Assembly: GCA_001017865.1 (NCBI GenBank)
Contig: LATQ01000248.1
Location: 1 to 15,789, forward strand
Source of the DNA: Rhodococcus sp. IITR03
GTDB taxonomy: Bacteria; Actinomycetota; Actinomycetes; Mycobacteriales; Mycobacteriaceae
DNA: 15,789 bases
Reading direction: 5' to 3'
Positions 1 through 8,040 of the stretch are shown here, one piece after another. Position 1 is the stretch's first letter. Each line of letters starts with the position of its first letter. The notes beneath the pieces are model-generated. The model had not been told where the DNA came from. It saw only the letters and a program-made list of their open reading frames with translations, and did not search any database. Made by a program: the position numbers and the translations under genes.

Positions 1-64
1 GGGTGCGACGTCGAGCCGCGCCGCCGATCCGACATCGCGATCGCGCCGCAGCCTTCGTGTGATG

Positions 65-2184
65 TCACTCCACCGGTGAGGTGTCTCCGGAGACCGCACG
101 GGCCAGTCTCGCGAATCCGTCGTGGTCGACGAGATCCTCGACGAGCACGACCTTGCCGCGGGCATCGGCGAGCGGAACCCGCCAGTTCGGATACTCGTCG
201 ACGGTGCCCGGCTGGTTCTGGCTGCGTCGCTCACCGGTCGCATCCGCCAACGAAACACCCAGCAGCGCAGACGGACTCGCCGCGATCAGCCGGTGCAGTG
301 CCTCGACCTGGCGATCGACGTCGGTCTCGCCTTCGTCGAGCAGACCCCGTTCGACCGCGAGCGCCAGAACGGAGTCGCGTTCGGCGGCCGCATCGGTCAG
401 TTCGGCGTCGAGGTCGCCCTCGAGCAGACCGAGCTCCGACCGCAGCCGGATGTGGTCGCCCGCCAGATATCCCGCCGTGGGCGCGAGGTCGTGTGTGGTC
501 ACCGAGGTCAGGCACAGGGGGCGGTAGGTCTCCGGCCGCGCGGGGAGTCCTCGTCGCGTTCGAACCACAGGATCGACGTCCCGGCGATGCCGCGCTCGGC
601 AAGATACTCCTGCACCCACTCCTCGAAGACCCCGAGGTCCTCACCCACGACCACGGCGCCGGCGCGATGCGCCTCGAGCGCCAGGATGCCGACGAGTGCC
701 TCGTGGTCGCTGCGGACGTACGCGCCGTCGGCAGGCGACATCCCCTCCGGCACCCACCAGGTGCGGAACAGTCCCAGGATGTGATCGGCCCGGACACCGC
801 CCGCGTGCCGCAACGCCGAGCGCACCACATCGCGGAAGGGGATGTATCCCAGCTCCGCAAGACGATCCGGCCGCCACGGCGGCTGATTCCAGTTCTGACC
901 GTTGCGGTTGAAGTCGTCGGCGGGGGCGCCCACCGTGACGCCCGACGCCAGCGCGTCGCCCAGTGTCCAGGCGTCGGCGCCGTGCGGGCCGACACCCACC
1001 GCGAGGTCGTGCACGATGCCGATATCGGAACCGGCTGCGAGCGAAGCGGTTTGGGCGTTCGCGAGCTGCTCGTCGCACAACCACTGCAGCCACCGGTGGA
1101 AGTCGATCCGCGAGGCCAGTCGCTCGCGCAACCGGGCGACCTTCGGGTCGTCGGGGCTCGGGGCGCGCGACGCCCACCGGTCGGCGCGGTCGCCGAACTT
1201 CTCGTACTGCGCCGTACAGCGCGAAGTCGTCGAGCGCCTGCCCACCCTCGGCGCAGAACGCCTCGTACCGTGCGCGTCGAGCGGGGCCGAGTGGCACCCG
1301 GTACACGCGCTCGAGGACGTCGAGTTTCGCGCGGAAGGTCGCATCCCGGTCGAGACGCCGTGCCTTCCGGTTCGCCTTCGCCGCGCGCTGCGCGTGCTCG
1401 TCGAGTTCCTTGCGGTGTTTCGCGGGGAGGTAGGCCAACTCCGGGATGTCCTCGATACGCAGGTACAGCGGGTCGACGAAACGCCGCGACGACGGCAGGT
1501 AGGGCGACGGTTCGTGCGGCGGCACGGGCTCGGCCGCGTGCACGGGGTTGATCAGGACGAAGTCGCCGCCGTAACCGGCCGTGATCGCCGCCAGATCGGC
1601 CAGGTCGGCGAAATCACCGATGCCCCACGACCGGCGGCTGCGCACCGAATAGATCTGGGCCGCAAGACCCCAGCGCTTCTTCTCGAGCAGCCGGTCGGCG
1701 GTGGACAACCGGCGCGGGGTCACGACCAGGACCGCGGTGGTCTCGATGTCGTTGCTGCGGGCGTGCACGACATGCCAGCCGAGGGGCAGTCGAGGAACGG
1801 CGAAGGTCGCGCGGCCCACGAGCCGGCCGTCGACGGTCCGCGGGTCCACCCACACGTCGAGCTGCTCGACGTCGACCTCCGCCCCGTCCTCGGCAACGAC
1901 CCACACCGACACCGGGTCGCCGTGCGGCACGTGCACCGGGAACGTCCGGTCGTCGCCCTCGACGACCACGAGCGCGGGCGGGAGCATGCAGCGCCACGGG
2001 CGGTCGTCGAAGTCGGCGATCGATGCCACGACCTCGTCGTCCGTCCGGCCGGGACGTCGAGCGCGGCGAGTACGCGCCGCAACGTCTCGTCGGAGACATC
2101 GTGGTCGCGTCCACCCCATCCCGTGTAGGTGGTGGTGATGCCGTGCTTTCCGGCCAGTTCGCGCAGCTTCGCCGAGGACGTCAC
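65..2184 (-). CDS. malQ: 4-alpha-glucanotransferase (amylomaltase), with frameshifts
   Basis: Disproportionating enzyme of GH77. It transfers alpha-1,4-glucan segments between maltodextrins in cytoplasmic maltose/glycogen metabolism. The reading proceeds from a GTG at 2184 (MTSSAKLRELAGKHGI) to a TGA at 65, about 706 codons, normal for actinobacterial MalQ. The family's QIYSVRS-RRSWGIGDF segment is present. The nucleophile Asp sits in R-A-D-H-I-L-G-L-F-R (codon 784-786), the acid/base Glu in V-V-G-E-D-L-G (640-642), and the third conserved Asp in T-T-H-D-L-A-P (488-490), so all three catalytic acids are kept. The frame breaks near 2037-2045, 1210-1220 and 536-548, with convincing MalQ sequence on both sides each time, which suggests read errors rather than a pseudogene. 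The ribosome site is weak (AGGA three bases before GTG), so the exact start is less certain. It is divergent from the macrodomain gene, 49 bp apart. Confidence 0.93.
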
Positions 2185-2233
2185 GGTCCTGAATCATGCC
2201 AGCAAAACGACTCGGGGGCAGCGCGCGGAACAT

Positions 2234-2776
2234 ATGGTCGACAGCGTGACCGCTCTCGACATCGCGCACGGCGACATCACCACCATCGCGGTGGATGCGA
2301 TCGTCAACGCCGCGAACTCCTCCCTGCTCGGGGGCGGAGGAGTGGACGGTGCGATCCACCGGGCGGGCGGCCCGGAGATCCTCGCGGCCTGCCGCGAACT
2401 CCGCGCGACCTCGCTACCCGACGGACTCGAACCGGGCCGTGCGGTGGCGACTCCCGCGGGGCGTCTCCCGGCGCGATGGGTGATCCACACCGTGGGCCCG
2501 GTGTGGTCGGCGCACGAGGACCGATCCGGGATCCTGCGTTCGGCGTACCGCAACAGTCTGCTCGTCGCGCAGGACCTCGGCGCCCGCACGGTGTCGTCCC
2601 CGCTCGTCTCGGCCGGCGTCTACGGCTGGCCGCTCGACGACGCCGCCCTGCAGGCCGTCACCACCATCCGGGAGACGCAGACGGATGTGGAGACCGTCGT
2701 ACTCGTCGGCTTCGACAACGCCGCTGTCGACGCGCTCCGTCGCGCCGTGTCCCGAGCGGGATCAGCTCAGGAGTAA
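2234..2776 (+). CDS. Macrodomain protein, probable O-acetyl-ADP-ribose deacetylase
   Basis: Intact 180-residue single-domain macro protein of the MacroD / YmdB type, which hydrolyses O-acetyl-ADP-ribose (the sirtuin product) or removes ADP-ribose from acidic side chains. The signature is clear: G-D-I-T at residues 13-16, D21-A-I-V-N-A-A-N-S-S, then the glycine-rich L-L-G-G-G-G-V-D-G-A-I-H loop (31-42), W-V-I-H-T-V-G-P near 82-89, and S-A-G-V-Y-G-W-P-L at 126-134, which forms the phosphate-binding loop. The frame stays open upstream to 2129, but that extension overlaps malQ and does not look like the family. I choose ATG 2234 because the conserved domain begins a few residues later. No good Shine-Dalgarno is visible. 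Its stop lies inside the 3' end of the convergent neighbour. Substrate choice between acetyl-ADP-ribose and ADP-ribosyl protein cannot be told from sequence. Confidence 0.93.
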   Translation: MVDSVTALDIAHGDITTIAVDAIVNAANSSLLGGGGVDGAIHRAGGPEILAACRELRATSLPDGLEPGRAVATPAGRLPARWVIHTVGPVWSAHEDRSGILRSAYRNSLLVAQDLGARTVSSPLVSAGVYGWPLDDAALQAVTTIRETQTDVETVVLVGFDNAAVDALRRAVSRAGSAQE

Positions 2777-4198
2777 TCACCGAAGCCGTCGAAGAGGGTC
2801 GGTTCGTCGGGGTTGTCGAACAGTGCGGGCTGCTCGGGCGACGCCTCACGGCCGGCGCTCGATCTCGATGCGCGCGATCCGGCCGAGTCGGTGCCCTCGC
2901 CCTGTTCGAGGAACTGCAGGGCCTCCGCGAGCGAGCGGCTCGTCGCCTCCCATTCGAGTGCCCGAGCCCGTGCCTCCCGAGCACCGTCGGTGTTGAGCGC
3001 TGCCTCGCGGGTCTGCGACTCGCCGTCCCACCACACCTGCAGTTCGGTGCTGATGGTGAGGAACCGCCGCAACTGTTCGGGATTGCGATCGCCGATCGCC
3101 GCGACGGTGCTCGCGGCGACATCGGTCGCGCCGTCGAGATGGAAGTCGCGCACCGCGAGCAGGGCCACCGGCAGATCGTCCTCGGCGTCGGGTAACTGCG
3201 AGACGTCGCCCCAGGCGGATCGGTCGCACCGCCCGTCGCCCCGTCGAATCCCTGATCGCGCAGCAGCGAGCCACCGATGTGGGTGGCGAACGAACTGTCG
3301 ACGGTGTCGAGGAACTGAGTGATGGTCTCGAGCGATCCGAGCAGGTGCGCCGGGGCGAACGGCGCGGCCGGAACACGGTCGACGATCGCGAGGCGGTCGT
3401 CGACCAGCACGAACTTCAGGTGCGGCCACCGGCGGTTGAGGTCGACGCAGATCTCGGCGGCCCGCGTGCGTCCGGTGATGGAATGGACGATCGGTGCGAA
3501 CAGGTCGACGGTGCCGCCTCCGGGGCCGACACCGACGAACACCAGCACTCCGGCGATCCGCAGGACGAGATCGCCGTCCTCGTCCCAGGCGGCAGATCGT
3601 CGATCCGCTCGTGCAGGGTGGATTCGATCAGTTCGCGCACATGGTCGTCGCCGGTGGGGACGACCGCGAGCGGGACCTCCGGGGCCTGGGTGCGGTCCGC
3701 CTGGGGTGTCTCGGGCACGAGGAACGAGGTGAGCTCGGTGACCGAGCGCTCCGTTCCGAACGTCTCGGCCCGCAGGAAGAGGGGGTGGGGAACACCCCAC
3801 ACCGAACGAAGTGCACGCACGGCGATGACGGCGAGCTGATCGGCCCAGCTGCCAGGACGATCGATCCAGAACGCCGGGGATCCGCCGTCCTCCGGATCGT
3901 CCGGTCCGCGGGAGGGCGCCTGCAGCCCGAGTTCGAGGAGCATCTGCTCGTCGACCGGGGTGAGGTGCCGGTCGGGGGCGAGGTGTGCGTTGGACGGGAC
4001 CTCGCAGCGGACGAGCCGGTCTCCCCACGCGTAGAACTGCACGCACGGCCCGGCAGGGCCACCGGCCTCGTCGGTGAAGGGTTCGAGGACCAGGCCGTCG
4101 CCGTCGCACATGGCCGCGACATGGTCGGCCAGGCGCGTGCGGAACTCGCGCCAGGCCGCGTCGACGTCCTGGTCGAACCGGGTCTGCGCGTCGGCCAT
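2767..4198 (-). CDS. YbjN / type III secretion chaperone-like (TY-Chap type) protein, with frameshifts
   Basis: Soluble protein of about 477 residues starting at ATG 4198 (MADAQTRFDQDVDAAWREF), with a purine-rich site (GAAGGGGG) about eight bases upstream. It looks like tandem chaperone-like folds. An N-terminal unit (about 1-170) reads V-Q-F-Y-A-W-G-D-R-L-V-R-C-E and A-F-W-I-D-R-P. A second unit reads L-V-L-R-I-A-G-V-L-V-F-V and L-K-F-V-L-V-D-D-R-L-A-I-V-D-R-V. A charged helical C-terminal region ends in P-A-L-F-D-N-P-D-E-P-T-L-F-D-G-F. I recall actinobacterial proteins of this kind being named 'T3SS and YbjN peptide-binding chaperone' (TY-Chap); I could not verify that here. No catalytic residues are evident. 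The frame breaks at about 3586-3592 and 3208-3215. The last 10 bp overlap the macrodomain gene tail to tail. Function unknown beyond a likely peptide-binding role. Confidence 0.72.
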
Positions 4199-4210
4199 GA
4201 TCGGACCCCC

Positions 4211-4236
4211 TTCTCTGTGCGGTCGAGCCGAGAGAA
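4211..4236. promoter_or_regulatory. Inverted repeat upstream of the chaperone-like gene
   Basis: TTCTCT (4211-4216) and AGAGAA (4231-4236) are exact inverted arms around a 14-base centre, 13 bp upstream of the ATG at 4198 on the minus strand. The position fits an operator or leader hairpin. With six-base arms it could be chance. Confidence 0.25.
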
Positions 4237-4395
4237 AGACTAGTCGCCGGCACCGACAGGCATTCCTCCGCTGGGTCGCACGAGCGACGGCTTGCCCAAG
4301 CGCACGGTTCTCGGCCTGCGACGGCCCGCCGAGGTGTTCCGATCCCGGTGAACGAAACCGTGTCGATCCGTCCGGAGGTGCCCGACCATCGACGC

Positions 4396-4554
4396 ATGAT
4401 CGACGCCATCATCCGTCTCGTCCGGACCCTGCCGGCCCGCATCCCCGCAGGACGGTCGGCCGATCCGTCCGTGTGGCCCGTCGTCGTACCGGCCGGAACA
4501 CCCGAATGCACCACGGATGCCGTGGCGGACTATGCGATCCGGGTCTCGATATGA
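4396..4554 (+). CDS. Small hypothetical protein (52 aa)
   Basis: Possible small gene reading MIDAIIRLVRTLPARI to a TGA at 4554. Support is compositional: almost every third base is G or C, unlike the other frames of this stretch, and a GGAGGT lies 16 bases before the ATG at 4396, a little far. A longer reading from GTG 4348 (68 aa) is in frame and also possible. I recognise no domain, signal peptide or membrane segment. It stands between the starts of the chaperone-like gene and the 3' end of the alpha/beta hydrolase, and is convergent with the latter. A competing 114-aa minus-strand reading over the same bases is arginine/glycine-rich and looks like a shadow. Confidence 0.42.
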   Translation: MIDAIIRLVRTLPARIPAGRSADPSVWPVVVPAGTPECTTDAVADYAIRVSI

Positions 4555-4602
4555 CCGTGCTCGCCGGGGCGGGCTCGAGGGCAATGGCGTCGGGAGCGGG
4601 TC

Positions 4603-5638
4603 TCACCGCAGTTCACGCACGAAGCGGCCGATTTCGGCGAGCGCGCGGCCGCTCTCCGGGACGATCCCCGCCGCGGCCTGGAAGACGTGCACCTGTTTCT
4701 CCCACACCTGGAGTTCGGTGGAGACGCCGGCGAGTTGCAGCCGCCGGGCCATCAGCTCGGCGTCGACGTAGGTCATCTCCTCGGATCCGGTCTGGATGAG
4801 TGCGGGAGGCATCTCGGACAGGTCGAGATCGACGGGGGAGGCGACCGGCTCGGCGCCTTCGCCACCGAGGCGCTCGGCGCGATCGACGAGGGTCGACAGG
4901 ACGCCGACGGCGCGTCGTGGGGAAGACGGCGCACCGGTGCGAATTGGGGATGGTCGAGCTTGCCCCGCGGGTCGAGATCGGTGAGGGGTGACAGGGCGAC
5001 GGTGCCGGCCGGACGGCCCGATGCCGAGGCGTACGGCTTCGTGGGCGACGGCGAAGGTGAGGAAGCCACCCGCGGAGTCCCCGGCGATCACGACACGCTC
5101 GACCGGGTAGCCGTGTGCCACGAGCCAGCGCAATCCGTCGAGCCCGTCCTCGACCGCGCGCCGGATCGGATGGTGGGGCAGCATGCGGTAACCGACCGCC
5201 AGAACCGGCGCGCCGGTTGCGGCGGAGATGCGGGAGACCAGATGGCGGTGCGTGGTGAGCCCGCAGCACAGGAATGCGCCACCGTGCAGGTACAGGACGG
5301 CGGTGCTGTCGATATTGGCCCGGACGGCGGTGCCGTCCGTACCGACCTGTGCGGCCGGGGGTGCGGCACCCGGAGCCACAGCAGTTCCGCCGGGCACGTC
5401 GGGAGATCGACCGCCGGCGGTGTGTGCCGGGTACCGGCACGAGTGGGAACGCGAGGCGGTCGATCACCGACGCCGGCCAGGGGAGGGTCGGCGCGTACGA
5501 CCACGCCTCGATGAACGGCCGCACGGTACGACGCACGGAGAAGGACAGGGCACGGGACTGAGTGCTCACCCCCGCGAACTCGCGCGTCGTGGCGCGGTGC
5601 GCGGGCAGAGGGAGCAACTCGGCGTGGGCGACGCTCAC
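4603..5638 (-). CDS. Alpha/beta hydrolase, HSL-type carboxylesterase/lipase, with frameshifts
   Basis: Cytosolic esterase of the hormone-sensitive-lipase family (bacterial family IV, acting on short acyl esters). The oxyanion motif is Y-L-H-G-G-A-F, the nucleophile elbow is G-D-S-A-G-G, and the C-terminal part has E-M-T-Y-V-D-A-E-L (acidic triad member) and K-Q-V-H-V-F-Q (His), so the triad is complete. I choose GTG 5638 because GAGGAGG (5647-5653 complement) lies eight bases upstream; the protein then begins VSVAHAELLPLPAHR. GTG 5569 is a later alternative. At least four frame breaks occur: about 5420-5428, 5377-5383, 5012-5020 and 4915-4921. The last two compensate each other, since the middle segment A-L-S-P-L-T-D-L-D-P-R-G-K is family-like in another frame. 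About 345 codons, usual for the family. Substrate unknown. Confidence 0.87.
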
Positions 5639-5952
5639 GACCGGCACCTCCTCGGTCTGCCCGGAGTCGTGGTCGGACCCGGTCGGGGTGGCTGCACGGA
5701 CTTCGGATTTACGAGGATACGCCCGTTCATCCAGGTCGCGAGGGTTCGCGGAGCAATCGTTGTGGTCCTGGTCTCAGGGTGATGATTCCGGGTGAAGGTG
5801 GGTTCTCGGCGATGTACCTTCTGTCAGGTACCGGCAGTGCAAAAAGTTTTCCGGACCTTCTACACATTCCGTACTTTTCGGGCCACACTGACTGTATGTT
5901 TCGACTGCGGCGCGCGGCCCGGCGTCGCTCCTGGGGGACGAACGAAGGCGAG
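5639..5952. other. Divergent intergenic region between hydrolase and orphan small gene
   Basis: 313 bp without a supported gene. The leftmost part holds the hydrolase ribosome site. The plus-strand frame of the next gene is open back to a GTG at 5779, but the extra residues look non-coding. The right half is less GC-rich, with an A/T patch around 5838-5850 (AAAAAGTTTTCC) and a partial echo of it at 5874-5882 (CTTTTCGGGCC), so the promoter of the small gene probably lies here. No exact -35/-10 pair can be assigned. Confidence 0.5.
5814..5831. promoter_or_regulatory. Perfect inverted repeat GTACCT-N6-AGGTAC
   Basis: Exact six-base arms, GTACCT (5814-5819) and AGGTAC (5826-5831), separated by TCTGTC. 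It lies in the divergent intergenic region about 120 bp before the small gene. Size and symmetry suit a dimeric repressor operator; it is less suited to a terminator because no T run follows. Similar GTACC dyads occur at 6349-6369 and 7955-7967. Confidence 0.35.
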
Positions 5953-6294
5953 ATGTTGCGTAAATTCGACGTTGCAAGCATGAGTGCCGACGAGATCACC
6001 GCGGAGAACCTGCCCCGGATGGTGGCGGACGCCGCGGCATGCGAGCCCGACCGGATCGCCGTGGCGCACGGCGTGGACACCACCACCTACGCCCGGCTGC
6101 ACGACGAGGTCGTCAAGCTCGATGCGGCCATGGGGATCCTGCTCGGAAAGGCCTCGCTCGTGCCCATCGCGCTCGCGACCGTCTTCCCGGCGCTCGCCGA
6201 CTCGGCGCGCGGCGACCTGCGCGACGTACTCGACGCACTCGTGATCGATCTCGTCGACTGTGTGGCCCCCGAACCTCTCTCCGCAGCCGGCTGA
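5953..6294 (+). CDS. Orphan 113-aa protein with adenylation-domain-like N-terminus
   Basis: Reads MLRKFDVASMSADEIT from ATG 5953 to TGA 6294, with GAAGGCGAG just upstream as a weak ribosome site; ATG 5980 is a later option. Residues about 20-45 (N-L-P-R-M-V-A-D-A-A, E-P-D-R-I-A-V-A-H-G, T-T-Y-A-R-L) strongly resemble the opening of NRPS adenylation and acyl-CoA synthetase domains, where a stretch like 'aartPdaiAv..g...tYaeL' precedes the ATP-binding core. After that the resemblance ends. The rest is a hydrophobic helix-like tail (G-K-A-S-L-V-P-I-A-L-A-T-V-F-P-A-L-A), with none of the adenylation core motifs, and the gene stops cleanly. The frame is unbroken. It is therefore either a free-standing small family or a remnant. 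Same strand as the carboxylesterase, 93 bp ahead of it. Confidence 0.68.
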   Translation: MLRKFDVASMSADEITAENLPRMVADAAACEPDRIAVAHGVDTTTYARLHDEVVKLDAAMGILLGKASLVPIALATVFPALADSARGDLRDVLDALVIDLVDCVAPEPLSAAG

Positions 6295-6348
6295 CAACCG
6301 ACCCGGCATCCACCATCATCGAATCGGTAGGTCGACGAACGAAGTGAA

Positions 6349-6369
6349 CGGTACTGCACGGCGGTACCG
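6349..6369. promoter_or_regulatory. Perfect inverted repeat CGGTAC-N9-GTACCG before the esterase
   Basis: Six-base exact arms (6349-6354 and 6364-6369) with a nine-base centre, ending 8 bp before the GGGAGG ribosome site of the carboxylesterase. It could be an operator or a leader hairpin affecting translation. It shares the GTACC core with the dyads at 5814-5831 and 7955-7967. Confidence 0.35.
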
Positions 6370-6387
6370 ACCGGGGTGGGAGGCCAC

Positions 6388-7923
6388 GTGGAGGACGACA
6401 CGCTCACCGTCGCCTGCAAATACGGCGAGGTCCGCGGATATCGCGACGGCGGGGTCTACGTCTGGAAGGGCATCCCGTACGCGGCCCCGACCGGTTCCCG
6501 GCGGTTCCGGTCGCCGTTACCACCGGAACCGTGGGACGGCGTCCTCGACGGCGCACGATTCGGACCGATCGCTCCGCAGAGTCGGCAGAGTCCGATCGGG
6601 ATCGAACCCGAGATGACGTTGAGCGAGGACTGTCTCTCGCTCAACATCTGGCGCCGCCGCCCGACGGCCGCCGCCGCCCCGTCATGGTCTGGATCCACGG
6701 GGGCGCCTACATCATCGGATACTCGGGTCAGAAGATCTACGACGGCCGAATCCTGTGCGAGAGCGGCGATGTCGTGGTCGTCACGATCAACTACCGGCTC
6801 GGTGCGCTCGGTTTCCTCGATCTGTCGTCGTTCTCCACACCCGATGCCACCTTCGAATCCAACGTCGGTCTCCGGGACCAGATCGCCGCCCTCGAGTGGG
6901 TGCGCGACTGCATCGCCGACTTCGGGGGCGATCCGGACTGCGTCACGCTCTTCGGGGAATCGTCCGGTGCGGGGTCGGTCACCACACTCATGACGGTCCC
7001 GAAGGCCGAAGGCTTCTTCCATCGCGCGATCGCCCAGTCGCCGCCCGCCACCTCGGTGTACGGCAGCGAACGTGCCGCGACGGTCGCGCAGCGCTTCCTC
7101 GAGATCCTCGACCTACCGCCGTCCCGAGCCGCCGAACTGCTCACGATGTCGACCGACACACTGGTCGAGGCGTCGGAAGTGCTCGTCGCCGAGACCCCCA
7201 CGAAGGTGCCGGGAACGCTCGCCATGACCCCGGTCGTCGATCGCGACCTGGTGCCGAAGTATCCGGTCGCTGCCTTCCAGAAGGGGCTGTCGCACCGGAT
7301 CCCGCTGATCATCGGCTCGAACAAGGACGAGCCGTCGATCTTCCGCTTCATGAAGTCGCCGTTGATGCCCGTGAACGATACGGCCGTGCAAGCGATGTTC
7401 AAGCGCTGGCCGACGACCGGACGGATCTGCCTCCCGAGCGTCTCGCCGAGATCGTCGCGGCGTATCCCGACCTGCCCAAACCCGCCGGAGCGATGCACTC
7501 TCGCGCGATGCCGGTTTCCGGATGCCGGTGCTGTGGGTCGCCGAAGCGCACAGCGCGCATTCGCCGACCTGGGTGTACCGCTTCGACCACGCCACCCCGA
7601 TGCTCAAGGCTGCGCGGATCGGTGCCGGGCACGCAACCGAATTACCTTACGTATTCGGTAATTTCGGCACCCTCGGTCGGGATCCGACCTTCTGGCTCGG
7701 CGGCCGCAGGTCCGCCGGGGAGGTCTCCGGGCGTGTGCAGCGGCGCTGGCTCGCGTTCGCGCACCACGGCGTGCCGGCGGCGCTGGACGGCTCGAAGCAC
7801 TGGCCGCAGTACGAGGTGGAGGAACGTTCGACCCTGCTCATCGACTCCACGGACAGGGTCGAGTCGGATCCGGACGGCGAGATGCGCCGGGTCTGGGGCA
7901 GTCAGGTCATGGCCTTCACCTGA
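6388..7923 (+). CDS. Type-B carboxylesterase (para-nitrobenzyl esterase-like), with frameshifts
   Basis: Large alpha/beta hydrolase of the cholinesterase / pNB-esterase family, hydrolysing carboxylic esters. Start is GTG 6388 with GGGAGG four bases upstream (VEDDTLTVACKYGEVRG). The typical opening V-W-K-G-I-P-Y-A-A-P and S-E-D-C-L-S-L-N-I-W is followed by V-M-V-W-I-H-G-G-A-Y (oxyanion), F-G-E-S-S-G-A-G-S-V (nucleophile Ser), G-S-N-K-D-E-P-S-I-F (catalytic Glu) and G-A-G-H-A-T-E-L-P-Y-V-F-G (catalytic His), so the triad is complete. The frame breaks near 6655-6670, 7403-7412 and 7500-7520, where D-A-G-F-R-M-P-V-L-W-V-A-E is recovered in the next frame. About 512 codons, normal length. No signal peptide is seen, so it is probably cytoplasmic. 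Substrate unknown. Confidence 0.92.
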
Positions 7924-7954
7924 GCGCACCCCGAAGCGCCGAGCACATCTGCAA

Positions 7955-7967
7955 GTACCGGCGGTAC
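7955..7967. promoter_or_regulatory. Inverted repeat GTACCG-G-CGGTAC after the esterase
   Basis: Perfect six-base arms around one central base, 31 bp after the esterase stop and 60 bp before the tetR start. The one-base centre excludes a normal RNA hairpin, so a protein-binding dyad is the better reading if it is functional. Confidence 0.3.
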
Positions 7968-7998
7968 ACCCTTCGATGACACATTCCGTGCGTTGATC

Positions 7999-8040
7999 CG
8001 GTTGAACACGTGTGCAACGCTTGAAACGTGCGTTCAACCG
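7999..8040. promoter_or_regulatory. Tandem dyad operators at the start of tetR
   Basis: GTTGAACACGTGTGCAAC (8001-8018) is an 18-bp palindrome with a single mismatched pair. Directly after it, CTTGAAACGTGCGTTCAAC (8020-8038) is a second, weaker copy of the same design, with TTGAA / TTCAA arms. The outermost arms, CGGTTGAAC (7999-8007) and GTTCAACCG (8032-8040), are also exact inverted repeats. The second dyad covers the GTG start codon (8028). The arrangement suits autoregulation by the TetR protein, and with it control of the efflux genes. No protein binding is proven. Confidence 0.6.

Noticed and set aside
36..45. CGCGATCGCG palindrome after malQ
   Set aside because: Short self-complementary GC words are expected in such DNA; no stem-loop with T run, so no terminator call.
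76..1551. 491-residue plus-strand open frame opposite malQ
   Set aside because: Very rich in Arg/Pro/Ala with no domain, and lies over proven MalQ sequence; a GC-rich shadow frame.
65..2184. malQ and neighbours as pseudogenes or a genomic decay region
   Set aside because: Catalytic residues are intact in all genes and breaks are single-base type spread evenly; sequencing indels explain it better.
4240..4584. 114-residue minus-strand frame
   Set aside because: Arg/Gly-rich, no ribosome site, and the opposite strand shows better codon bias.
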